Below are positions 35,866 to 46,186 of a stretch of 64,000 nucleotides of DNA, piece by piece. The position numbers and the translations under genes are program-made. Every line of letters begins with the position of its first letter. The first letter of the stretch is position 1. This DNA is from Thinopyrum elongatum (taxonomy: Eukaryota; Streptophyta; Magnoliopsida; Poales; Poaceae): assembly GCA_011799875.1 (NCBI GenBank), contig CM022302.1, forward strand, positions 98,907,494 through 98,971,493. The letters run 5' to 3'. The notes beneath the pieces were generated by a model, which saw only the letters and a list, made by a program, of their open reading frames with translations, was not told where the DNA came from and did no database searches.

Positions 35866-36693
35866 CTACAGCACATAAATTCTGAACGTCAGAGAGTCAT
35901 CTTCCCTGGAGAACATAACCATAACCACATCTCCATCCTCAATTACAGACTCTGCCACAAACTCCTTCCACCCAGTAGTTAGGTTGATGCAACCATCAAA
36001 GTCGATGTGGTAGGCAACTTCCATCAACTGATACCCATTTTTTTCTGAAGTCTCCATCTTCAGTATCCCCGAACTAGTAGCAACAATCCTGATTCTGGGT
36101 GACATTTTCTGCAAATGGGCATGGGAGTAGAAAATAAAGTGAACACCTGACATAACTGAATATTTGCACGGATCTAGGAACTGTTGCATAACAAAGTGAA
36201 AAAAAAATATCTGAACCAAAACAAAAACACCAAACTAACTAGTCATATGTCCTGACTAAACTGACGAAATATATATATCAATACCCCTACAGTAAAACAT
36301 CTGACAAAAACAGAACAAGGATTATACAAAAATGGATAAATACTGTTAAGTAATGAACAAATACACACACAAATCCCTACTGTTAACTTCTGACAAAACC
36401 AAATAAAAATTATAGACAAACTATTGATAAAAATAAACTACAGATTCAGTCCATGGGATTAAAAATGAGACCTACAAAAGAAGAAGAAAAATAGAAACAC
36501 ATACCCATGATTCCTCCAAGTCCCCAGCCATCAAGCGACAAACATAGGGAGCACGAAACCCATGGTTGTTGTATAGCAGCGACGAAAGTTACCCACGGCG
36601 CTGACTCTCGGTGAGCTCCAAACCAGATTCGTATACACAGCCGTCAGCTATGCGCACCATCTTTGCGAGACACCCGCATGAACAATCCTCCAT
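35866..36693 (-). pseudogene. Small B3-domain (REM-like) protein gene with a premature stop
   Basis: B3 domains are plant DNA-binding folds. Exon 1 (36,693-36,505) starts at MEDCSCGCLAK. Exon 2 (36,108-35,866) ends with TAG after FRIYVL. Donor GTATGT and acceptor TTTGCAG join in phase 0. The product would be about 143 residues: an N-terminal Cys-containing stretch of about 35 residues, then a B3 core from about FRAPYVCRLM to the end, with the diagnostic GWKEFVAESVIEDGDVVMVMF strand-turn region near the C-terminus. An in-frame TAA at 36,589-36,591 separates the two parts; CAA to TAA would explain it. The B3 core could still be made from an internal start. It is isolated between the array and small broken genes; capture by a transposon is possible but not shown. 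Confidence 0.7.
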
Positions 36694-37113
36694 GGGAAAC
36701 ACAGGAAAAGGGAAGAAAACAATAGAGAGAAGAGGGAGGAACCTAGATCTGATTCTGGAAGAAGGAAGAAAAAGGAGGGGAGACTGAGCCACACACCACA
36801 CATAGATGGATAGAATTTATAGCCAGGAAGACTCGTAGATTATAAAAATAATAAATAGGCAGGTGGGCAGACAGCTGGTAGAAAATAGTTATTATACAAG
36901 TCATACAACATTGACCGCAAAATAGTTCAACTTCAGATAAAGCAGCATTTCAATAATAATTGTTGGACAGCACATATGGCAGCAGTTCAAAGTGCACGTA
37001 CCAAACATATGTAGATAAAACAACTCATTCAGAGGTAGACAGTTGAATTCATTTAGTCATTCAACCATCTGTTCCCTCACAACACAATCTTAAAAACATA
37101 AAAATTCAGTACT

Positions 37114-37437
37114 TCAGTCGTAACGATCAAAGAAACGACGCCATTTGGCCCTGATGGATGGATGTGGAGCCGTGGCTGCTCTCACCCTAGCCCAACTGAT
37201 GATATGTATATGGTTCCTTCCCCTGCCCTCTGGGAAAAGTAGCTCCAATTCATTGGAGTTGCAAGTATCCATCACCTCGCGGGCAAGGCGTCTGTTGAAC
37301 TCTGCCTCCACTTCCTCCTCGGCAGCACGTCATGCCCTCTGCCTGCGCCTCCTCCTCCTCCTCTGCTCTGCTACTGCAGCCCTCACATCGAAGGCATCTC
37401 CCTCCTCCTCTGTGACCTCTCCCAGCTCAGGATCCAT
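37114..37437 (-). pseudogene. Small Arg/Glu-rich protein of unknown function, with an internal stop
   Basis: From ATG at 37,437 the minus strand reads an acidic start (MDPELGEVTEEEGDAFD), a run of Arg and Gln, an in-frame TGA at 37,330-37,332, then continues in the same frame as AAEEEVEAEFNRRLA to a C-terminus ending KWRRFFDRYD and TGA at 37,114. A CGA to TGA change (CG context) explains the break, and the frame is otherwise open for 107 codons. I do not recognise the family. The sequence after the stop suggests a helical, basic, nucleic-acid-compatible region, but that is inference only. Confidence 0.5.
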
Positions 37438-38325
37438 CTGGCTTTTCTTTGGTGGCAGCTGGTGGAATGAAAGTGACAGAGGGCAGGGGCTTTATATCCA
37501 AAGTGCAGATGGTTGGGTAGGTTGCTAGTAGAAACTACTTACTCTGATGTCAACGCACAGTAATACAACTTTGATACGCAGCAGTCCAACTACACATACG
37601 GCAGCCATTCAAACAACACTGAAAAATACGCAACTTAATTACACAGTTTGACCAGATTACAAGAAATCATAGGCTACAGTCAGCCACCATACACCACCTC
37701 CACCAACGACCAAATCACATGGGAATCCGGGGTAGAAACAACTCAAGAAGCAAAATTGACAACAAAAATCTATTCATACAATCCTCAACTATCTCCCTGC
37801 AACGCCAATTCAAGAATAAAACATCAGAAAAAGAAGAACACATTTGCATGGCGGCCATGGCCAACGGCCAAGAACACCAACACTTCTAATCAGAAATTAC
37901 AGTGAAAGAATCTCCAAAAACTCTAACACACCGGTCATTCTCACATCCCAATAACACATAAAACAACAAAGCGGACGTAAAATCGACGGCTATGAACACC
38001 ACGGTAAACACAAATGCCTGCAACACCTCCGCCGCCAAATGCCCACGTCGTCACCTCCGGTGACTTGAGATCGGAAAACACGACCAGGTCAGCGCGCGCA
38101 CATGCGGAACCCCGTACATGTCTCCTCTGGCAACGAATGGCCCGTAGCACCGCGCCGGAGAACCCCCGGAAGCTCCCCGTTGAATCCCCTGTTTCCATCC
38201 GTCAAAGACACAGGAAGATCAGTTCAGGTGGCAAACCGTGTCAGTCCAACCTGTCAACTTCGTCAGTTCAAGTAGGGTAACAGAATAATATTCTATTACG
38301 CGAAACAGTATAGCCCAGATGTATG
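37438..38325. other. Upstream spacer, no gene recognised
   Basis: Mixed-composition DNA that may hold the promoter of the broken small gene at 37,114-37,437. Open frames on both strands in the GC-rich part 37,980-38,270 overlap each other and show no domain. GTTCAA-type motifs recur near 38,220-38,275. Confidence 0.45.
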
Positions 38326-38349
38326 TATATATATATATATATATATATA
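38326..38349. repeat. AT dinucleotide microsatellite
   Basis: Alternating A and T for about 24 bases at the boundary between the GTTCAA-rich DNA and the ~350-bp repeat region. Confidence 0.9.
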
Positions 38350-39664
38350 CTAGGTGTCACATGAACCTCACTCTGTGTGGGGACTATGCGGTTTTTGAGG
38401 CAAATGCCACATCAAAGTTGTGCATTAGGTATTCAAAACATCACAACACACCTCTTCATATATATGTTCTCGCACACGTGCAATCGCGATGGTTGGTGTC
38501 CTATATATGGCACTCACTCATGCGATTATCGATGATGCTTCCATCTGTCGGCCCGCTTGGTCCATCACTTTCACCGACAGCGCGAGAGAGGTTAACTAAT
38601 TTGACTTAGGAGGGGATTAAATTTTTGTTTGTCTCATGATATAGATCATGATGTGAGATTACATATATATAATAGCGCATGTGTACACATGAATCCATCC
38701 CGCTGGATCGAAGGGGGGCGAGCACACGACACGTCATGAATGACCTCTTGCTCTGTGTGGGGACCTCTGTGATTTTCAACGCATGCACCACATCAATTTT
38801 GTGCATTGGGTCGGGTATTCAACAGTACATATGCATGCTTCACACACCTCCATAAATATGTTCGGGACACACGCATGCAATGGTTGTCTTTGGACACACT
38901 CTCACTCGCTTGGTTATGGGCGGGAAGCCTATATATATTCGTGGGCCCGCGTGGACGTCCATCATTTCGCCAAACGACGAGAAAGGTTACCAGGGTGGAT
39001 TCTTCTTCTTTGCTTCGAGTTACTGTATAGTAGGTCGACCATTCCAAGCCTAATTAAGTTTGAGCGCATGCTACACGTCGTGAACCCTTGCTCAGTGTGG
39101 GGATTTTATGGTTCCAAAGCATGGTGCCACATCAAATTTGTGCATTGGGTATTCAAACACCACACACACCACTTCCATATACATACTTGGGCCACATGCA
39201 CAGAGTGGGTTTGTCTTCATACAGTACTCCCTCGAGAGGTTATTGGCGACATGCTAGCCCATTTTTGCGGGGCCGTGTGGACGTCCATCACTTTGACCAA
39301 CAACGAGCGGGAGAGGTTGTACGACCAAGTTGGATTCTGCTTGATCCGTGTTACAGTACGTCTTGGTGAGATGCCCTCCCCCCGACATGTGTGTGTGGGG
39401 GGGGGGGCTACTTCACGCTACCTACAACCTCCGTGGGGTCGGGGAAGTCCGGTTAATTTGCGAGGCACACGTGCCACATCAAAGTTGTGAATGGTAGTTA
39501 AATATCACACCACACCCTTTTCATACATATAGTAGGGCCACCTGCATGTGGTTCGTATGTGGTATCACCCATCTCGCGCCACAAGCTCACATTTGTGGGT
39601 CGGCACACGGTCCACCTTTGTCGGGAAGCGAAAGGGGAAGTTTGACCATATATATATGATGGAC
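38350..39664 (+). repeat. Degenerate ~350-bp tandem repeats (left part)
   Basis: At least four diverged copies share, in order: CTCTGTGTGGGGAC or a variant; CCACATCAAAGTTGTGCATT; TATTCAAACATCACACCAC-like sequence; TTCATATACATAT; GGGCCACATGCA; and CCATCACTTTSNCCAACRACGAGAGGTT-like sequence. Copies start near 38,370, 38,745, 39,090 and 39,460. Another fragment at 42,160-42,290 lies beyond the LINE insertion. Coding frames across it carry no domain. I cannot name the family. Confidence 0.7.
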
Positions 39665-42036
39665 TCCTATAGGTTTTGTGTTTTTTTTTTGAATATTTAC
39701 TATGAGGCAAAGCCCCACAGCCCTTTATTAAAATCAGAGAGAACTGTACAAACAGAAGGAACTATGTACAAAAGGAAAGAAAAAAGAACCTACCTATGCC
39801 TACCTGTAATTACAACAAAGTACCAATCCAAGCAAGCAGCTTATGTTTGTTACTATCTTTAAACCTATGAGCTAGAAGAGAAATATCATGGATGAATTTA
39901 CATCTCCAGGCACTGAAAGTGGCTCTCTCTGCTCTGAAAGTTCTGCTATTCCTTAGAATCCAAATATTCCATGCTGCTGTTAGCATAACTTCAAAGAAGA
40001 AGGGGTGCTTGAAGCTGGATCTGGCATGGTGGATACACTGCTGGATATCAGAGCCCCTAGTCCAATCAATGTAGAGATAATTCCACACCCTGGAACTAAA
40101 ACTGCAATTGAAGAACAGATGAAGCATATCCTCATACACATATTCATTGCAGATCACACAAAGGTTGTCTTCCTGGCTAGATCTCCAGTGCCTTCAAACC
40201 AACATATCCTTAGTGTTGAGCCTGTCAAAGAATAAAAACCAACCAAAAACCTTGATCTTCATGGTACACCTACTCTGCCACAACCATTTGCAAGGCTGGA
40301 TGGTAGGCAAGTGTGAGTGCATTATTGTGTAAAAGCTTTTGGCAATATAATCTCCAGATTTGCCTGTCCAGACACAAACATCTGGAATGTTGGGGTCTCT
40401 ATTTAAATTCAGAATCCACCCTTCAAGCACTTGCAACTCTGATGCAGCCTCATGAGATAGAGGCAAATAAAACATGGAGAATAAGTCCTGGGACAGAAGG
40501 AATTCTTGAACTGATATCTTATCATTATTGACAAAGGAAAACAACCGTGGCAATCTCTAACACAAAGGCCGTGAGGAGCCCCCAATGTGCCAAGCATCAG
40601 TCCAAAAAAGAGCAGAATCTCCCATATTGATGTGCACTGAGGCAATGGCAATGTAAGCATCATGCAGTTTTAGCACATCCCTCCACCAGAAAGAACCAAT
40701 TGGGGTGGTCGGATGAGGTACCCCAAGATCATAATAACTGTTCCATATCAGAGCCACCCAAGGTATATCAGCCTTGTTATAGAATTTATGGAGGTGCTTG
40801 AGGAGAAGGCCTTTATTCTGGATGTTGAGGTTGATCACCCCCAAGGCCTCCTTTGTCTTTTGGCCTGCAAACTAGGTCCCATGCAGCCAAAGATTGCTTT
40901 GGAGCATCACTATTGCCCCTCCAAAGGCATTGTCTGAATATTCTGTCCAACTACTTAATTATCCCTGGTGGAATTTGCAGGCTACACAGGAAGTATATTG
41001 GCATTGAAGTCAGGACAGAAGTAAGCAACTGGAGATGAGAGCCTTGATTCAACATAGAAGAGCTAGCAGTCAGCCTCCTCTCCAGACTGTCAACTAGGGG
41101 CATGAGGTCGATTATCCTGGGTCTAGTAGTACCCAAGGGCAAACCAAGATAGGTGAAGGGAAGCTGACCAATTTTACACCCCAGCACAGCAGCCAACCTA
41201 GTAGCTTCATTTTCCTCTATGTTCAAGGGTATCATGGAAGATTTTGCAAAGTTCATCTTCAGACCAGTGGATTGCTGAAAAGTATACAACATGTTCTTAA
41301 GGGCAACAAGCTCCTCCTCTTTGGCTGACGAGAAGATAATAGTATCATCCGCATATTGAATGATAGGAAAATCCAAATCATGAGATGGAATAGGCAAAGT
41401 TAGGATCCATGGGCCAACATTTGATTTATCACTGATTGCAAGAGATCCGCTGCTAGAACAAAAAGCAAAGGTGATAGAGGGTCACCCTGCCTAACTCCAC
41501 ACTTGCATTTGAATTTTTTCCCAAGAATACCATTGAGCAAAACTGAAGAGGAGCCTGTGGAAAGAATTTCTTTAACCCAGCCCAGCCACTTATCATCAAA
41601 CCCTTTATGTCTCAACATCTCAAGTATGACCTCATGCTCCACAGTATCAAAAGCCTTGGCAAAATCCAATTTGAGAATTATGATTGGTCTTTTAGATTGT
41701 TTACACTGATGAATATTTGAGAATTATGATTGGTCTTTTAGATTGTTTACACTGATGAATATACTCAAAAGCCTATGCTAGGCAATCCTGGATTGATCTT
41801 CCTTTGAGAAACCCATATTGATTCTTATGTATGCACTTCAATATAACTTTCTGCAACCTGTTGGCCAACAACTTTGTTAGGAATTTTAAGCAGGTGTTGG
41901 TGAGGGATATAGGCCGAAAGTCATTTGGTCCTTCAGCAGATATGATCTTTGGGATGAGAGTGATGAGAGAACCATTGATGTTTTCAAGAGACAATTTCCC
42001 CTCATCTGGTCCTTCTGGTCCTATAGGTTTTGTGTT
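39665..42036 (-). mobile_element. 5'-truncated LINE (L1-type non-LTR retrotransposon) with 18-bp target duplication
   Basis: The element lies on the minus strand, with its A-tail seen as the T-run at 39,681-39,690. Identical 18-bp sequences at 39,665-39,682 and 42,019-42,036 (TCCTATAGGTTTTGTGTT) are the target-site duplication. The body encodes reverse transcriptase motifs in order: LITLIPK and FRPISLTN (about 41,960-41,890), DFAKAFD (about 41,660), GVRQGDPLSPLLF (about 41,490), QYADDTIIF (about 41,350), YLGLPLG (about 41,140), then a zinc-finger zf-RVT region near the 3' end (CNEYVYEDMLHLFFNC, about 40,150-40,090). ORF1 and the endonuclease are absent because of 5' truncation. The frame is broken by a 46-bp duplication and a one-base loss near 41,400. 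It is dead as an element. Confidence 0.92.
41671..41762. repeat. 46-bp tandem duplication inside the LINE reverse transcriptase
   Basis: Copies at 41,671-41,716 and 41,717-41,762 are identical (start TTGAGAATTATGATTGG). Because 46 is not a multiple of three, the duplication shifts the frame just upstream of the DFAKAFD motif. Confidence 0.92.
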
Positions 42037-42560
42037 ACGGTAGGGTGAGATTTCAGAACTAGCTATTTGGGGGCATGCATTCGTAGCTAGGATTCCCTTA
42101 CCGCCGACACGAAGTGGGGTTCGTAGGGGGTGGCTGACTAGCAATATTATGCTTTTGTGCGACAGGTGCCACATCAAAGTTGTGCATTGGGTATTCGAAC
42201 ATCAAACCACCCTTTTCATACATATATTTGGTCCACATGCAAGTGTGTTCGTGTTCTAACCCTCTCCCACGTTATTCTTTTTGCCGAATTTATAAATAGC
42301 ACACGAGTTGGATGTAGAAACCTTCTGCGATTGGGTACGCAACAGACACGGTTCGGTCAGATTACCCGTGTGCCACGCCCGTGCCCTGCAGTCACTCACA
42401 TCAGCACAGTAGATTGGGCTCCACGAGGCTTGCCTCCCGGTCTCAAAAATATCTACTGCCTCATAATCTCGAAAATATCTACCGCCTGGAAGGTTCTAAT
42501 GTTTGATAGCACACGATTAGTATGTGCGGACCATGTGCGATGTCTGTTACTCCCGCTCTG
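42037..42560. other. Right continuation of the ~350-bp repeat region, then unassigned DNA
   Basis: 42,160-42,290 carries another copy of the CCACATCAAAGTTGTGCATTG element and the following motifs, showing that the LINE inserted into this repeat region. The rest, up to the 77-bp repeats, shows no gene. Confidence 0.55.
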
Positions 42561-42564
42561 CTTC

Positions 42565-42860
42565 AATCCCTTGATTCAAATTTTCAGTAGCCCCAGCATT
42601 GTACTCCCGCCTCTGCATCCCTCGCAATCTCAAAAATATCTGCTCACCCTTTATTCAAATTTTCAGTAGCCCCGCCTTGTTACTCCCGCCTCTGCATCCC
42701 TCGCAATCTCAAAAATATCTGCTCTCCATTGATTCAAATTTTCAGTTGCCCCGGCATTTTACTCCCGCCTGTGCATCCCTCGCAATCTAAAAAATATCTG
42801 CCCACCCTTGATCCAAATTTTTAGTAGCCCTGCCTTGTTACTCCCGCCTAGTAAAATTTT
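42565..42860 (+). repeat. Four diverged ~77-bp tandem repeats
   Basis: Each unit reads roughly ATTCAAATTTTCAGTAGCCC, then a CCTTGTTACTCCCGCC-like block, CTCTGCATCCCTCGCAATCT and AAAAATATCTGC. Units begin near 42,573, 42,650, 42,732 and 42,810. They lie immediately upstream of the AP2/ERF gene, and an open frame runs through them only by chance. Confidence 0.85.
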
Positions 42861-43066
42861 CAGTTGCCGCGGTATTTCCTCAAACACCACCTTGCCCCCC
42901 CCCCCCCATCCACATACACCACACACTCCCCAAAACCTCCACTCACACAGACACACACCACCCCTCCCTCGCTCAAAACCATTGGTAGGTCGCGGCCATC
43001 GCCGCCGCCGCCGCCGCCGCCTCCATCCTCAACCTCTGCCTGTGTGCCGGGGAGCTCAAGGAGCCA

Positions 43067-43843
43067 ATGGCCAAAAAGAGGTTTATCATGGCCTCTTAGC
43101 CCGACGGCGATGAGGTGGCTGCCGAGGTGTCCCCGTCATCCTCTGCGGGCTCTTTATCGATCCGTCATCGTCGTTCGCCCAATCCACCCGCCGCCGCGCC
43201 CCTACGCCGGTTCAAGGACTTTCCTGTCCTCCCTCGAGCCCGGCCGCTGACGAGGTCCTACCTCGGGGTCCGGCAGCGGTGGTGGGGGACGTGGGTCGCC
43301 GAGATTACGGATCAGGAGACCCACACCCGCCGGTGGATCGGTAGCTTCCACACGGCCGAGCTCGCGGCCATGGAGTACGACCGCTTGCAGGTCCGCTACC
43401 ACGGCGTAGTGGCTAGGCTCAATTTCCCCTTCGGCACATGTCCGGTCGACCTCGTTCCACTGGAGCTAGGGGTGGTGAGCTCGGCTATGGCGCAGGAGGA
43501 CCACGAGGTGTGGGAGCGCCTCGAGGCCGAGGCCGCCGACGAGGCCTACATGCAAGAGCTCCGCCGGCAACACCCGGAGCTCATGGAGGCAGAGCGGGTG
43601 ATCTTTGCCAGTGCGGAGGGCGGCGAGGTTATCATGCTCTCCTCCGATGATGAGGTCGAAGGTGGCGAGGACGGCGGCGCGGAGGGCGTTGAGGTGGGCA
43701 GCGAGGACAAGGAGATCGACGTATACGAGTGGAGGAGTGTCTTCCCCAACGACCCCGACGATGGCACCAGCCCGGACCCGGCTCGCGGCAAACCATACCT
43801 GACGAGGAAGGATTGGCTCGACCTCCACTTCAACCGAAAGTAG
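43067..43843 (+). pseudogene. AP2/ERF-domain protein gene with an early nonsense codon
   Basis: AP2/ERF proteins are plant transcription factors. The single-exon frame ends at TAG 43,841-43,843. The AP2 domain covers about residues 48-105 counted from the codon at 43,115: YLGVRQRWWGTWVAEI, then RRWIGSFHTAELAAMEYDRL, ending ARLNFPF. Compared with the family, WWG replaces the usual PWG-type turn, and the C-terminal part is acidic (long Glu/Asp runs), which could serve activation. The likely start ATG at 43,067 (MAKKRFIMAS) is followed by TAG at 43,097-43,099 and then an open frame, so CAG to TAG would explain the break. No in-frame ATG restores the region between the stop and the AP2 domain. 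A GCC microsatellite (about 43,003-43,022) lies in the probable 5' leader. The basic/hydrophobic AP2 part itself is undamaged. Confidence 0.8.
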
Positions 43844-44009
43844 TTTAGCTTAGTTTAAATTTATGTTTTATGTTCGGTTATGCAAAACTATCTATGTTTA
43901 TGTTTGAATGCATGCTACTTTTGGTTGAACCTGCTTTGAACTTGATCAAATTGAAGTTTACAATGTTAAGTTTAGGGGATTGACTAGAAATGGCCAAAAA
44001 TTGCTGGAG
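43844..44009. other. 3' flank of the AP2/ERF gene, cut by the Copia insertion
   Basis: AT-rich sequence that plausibly holds the 3' untranslated region. It is interrupted at 44,014 by the LTR retrotransposon and resumes at 53,397. Confidence 0.5.
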
Positions 44010-44014
44010 TATAT

Positions 44015-46186
44015 TGTAGGGTAACGCAGCAGAAAACAAAAAATTTCCGCCCTATGCACCAGCCCAGGACCACTATGGAGACTGCATACAAGGTTTGATC
44101 ATTTTCGTTACCGACTCGTAGCGCAGCGGAAGTAGAGTCGATGACGATCGGTGGTGCAGATCCCCGCAGCTAGGATTTACAACCTCCCAACCGCGAGGAT
44201 GTATACCCTCGTCTTCCCTTCGGACAGCCCTCCGGGAGGCGGTCGAACAGTCCACCGGACGATGTCGCGGACAGCCCTTCGGGAGGACCTTCGAAACCCG
44301 AACGGTCACTCGGACAGCCCTTCGGGAGGACTCACAGAACTCGGACCGTCACTTGGACAGCCCTTCGGGAGGCACTCTCGAACAGCCCCTCGGGCACTAA
44401 GATCGAAACTACGACCTCTCTACAGAGTTGCACACATACGGTGTCACCTATCCGGCAGGGCTTCGCCGTCCAGAACTAGTTCCTGCCGGAACCCAGACAG
44501 CCTTTCGGCTCTACGAAACTCTTTTCGTGGGAGGGAGAGAGAAGCCAGATAACATCTTGTCATGTGTATGAGAGCAAGGGATGGGGAGAATGGCAGCCCC
44601 TTCTCCTCCTTTTATAGGCCAAGGCAAGGGGTGGGGTGGGATGTTGAAATACCAAAATACCCAAGCTTCATGTCACACATGAAAGGGCATAATGGTAACA
44701 CAAGGGGGGCACCAAGGGGACACCACCATGGCAGCCCTTGGGCCGGCCCACACCTTGTCTCCCCATGGGGGGGGGGGCCCCCAACAAGCCACCAACATGT
44801 CTCCATGAAACATGCATGCTCCCTAGACAAAAAGCCACCAAACATGCAACCCCCGATTCGTGGGATCTTGTCCCCTCGCGCTGAGACAAGATGTTTTCCG
44901 CGAAACTTTTTCTGAAAAATTCCAGAAGGTCCCAGAACATTTCCGGCACCCTCTAAAATTATTCTGGGCATGATCCGAAACATTTTCGGTGTGGTGGTTT
45001 TCATCAGCGGAAAGCATTAACAGCGGTTACGGCAGTTTCGGAACATTTCCGGTTTTTCTCTCCGAAAATTCCCAGAAGTTCCCAGACCAATTCTGGCATC
45101 CTCTGAAAATTTCCAGGCGGTGCCGAAACCCTTTTTGACCAAATAATATATTCCGAAACAACTTTTCGGTTTTACCGAAACTCTTTCGGTGTTCTCTCTC
45201 TCGGAACTCTTCCGTTGTCTCCGAAACATTTTCGGTGACTTTCTCTCAGACTCCCTGTCTAGCGTTCAACAGATAGATGACCCTTAAGCGTGTGACCCTA
45301 TAGGTTCGGTGAAGTATAGACATGACCGGAACACTTTCCGATCAATGATCAGCATCGGAGCCGTGGACACCCATATTGACCCCTATACCCACACGAATGA
45401 ATATTCGAGTGAACCTCCAGTTGCCGTGTGCTATTCCTGTTGCTTCGCGATATGTTACAAATCCCCGAGGTGAGACATGTTGGCATTCCCGTGGATCAAC
45501 AACTTGTCCACTATGCTAGTTACCTCGTTACCGGTATTGTTCTCTTTTCTCGTTACCGTGTTCCGGCATCCCCGTGATCAAATCACAAAGTGTCTGGCCA
45601 GACGATGATGGATACCGTAACACCGAGAGGGCCCAGAGATATCTCTCCATCGTTGGAGGAGCAAATCCCAATCTTGAGCTATCAAGTTACTTGACATACT
45701 TTCCCATGAACCCGTAAGCCGCCGTAATAGCCATCCAGTTACGGATGACGTTTAACAAACCCCAAAGTTCATGAATCAAGCATGAAGAAACTCGATACTC
45801 TCATGGTCTGAGGAATTATGCAAACGTTAACCATCTCTGTGTTATTAACCATTAACTTGTGACGAATGAATCTCATAGCATAACATCAATCGGGTCGATT
45901 CAACACAAATGTTCTTCTAACATTGTGCCCTCAAAGTTGCTGGCATAGACATGCCCATGATTGGGAAAACATAATCATCATGCAACACTTGAGCTAGTCT
46001 TAGAGGCATGACTAGCAATACATTTTACCGTTTATTATTCCACACGTGCACATGGGTTTTCCCCAGAGCCTTTATGGATATACGGGCTCGGGAACCACAG
46101 CAGTTATAGCATGGAACATAAACATAATAATGAGCATGGAGATAAATAATAACATTTATTATTGCCTCTAGGGCATATCTCCTACA
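44015..46186 (-). repeat. 3' LTR (left copy)
   Basis: 2,172 bp, near-identical to 51,227-53,396. It carries a family of short GGACAGCCCTTCGGGAGG-type repeats (44,220-44,395) and several small inverted repeats CCGAAA...TTTCGG (44,975-44,990, about 45,155-45,200, 45,221-45,236). Confidence 0.95.

Noticed and set aside
37145..37528. A plus-strand Ser/Leu-rich protein
   Set aside because: Antisense to the better supported minus-strand broken gene at 37,114-37,437.
42864..43250. A Pro/Arg-rich 128-residue protein overlapping the AP2/ERF start
   Set aside because: It is an out-of-frame shadow of GC-rich leader and AP2 coding sequence, and carries no domain.
44151..44552. A 133-residue protein repeated at 51,363-51,764
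   Set aside because: It lies inside both LTRs on the non-coding strand; the frame comes from the GACAGCCCTTCGGG repeats.
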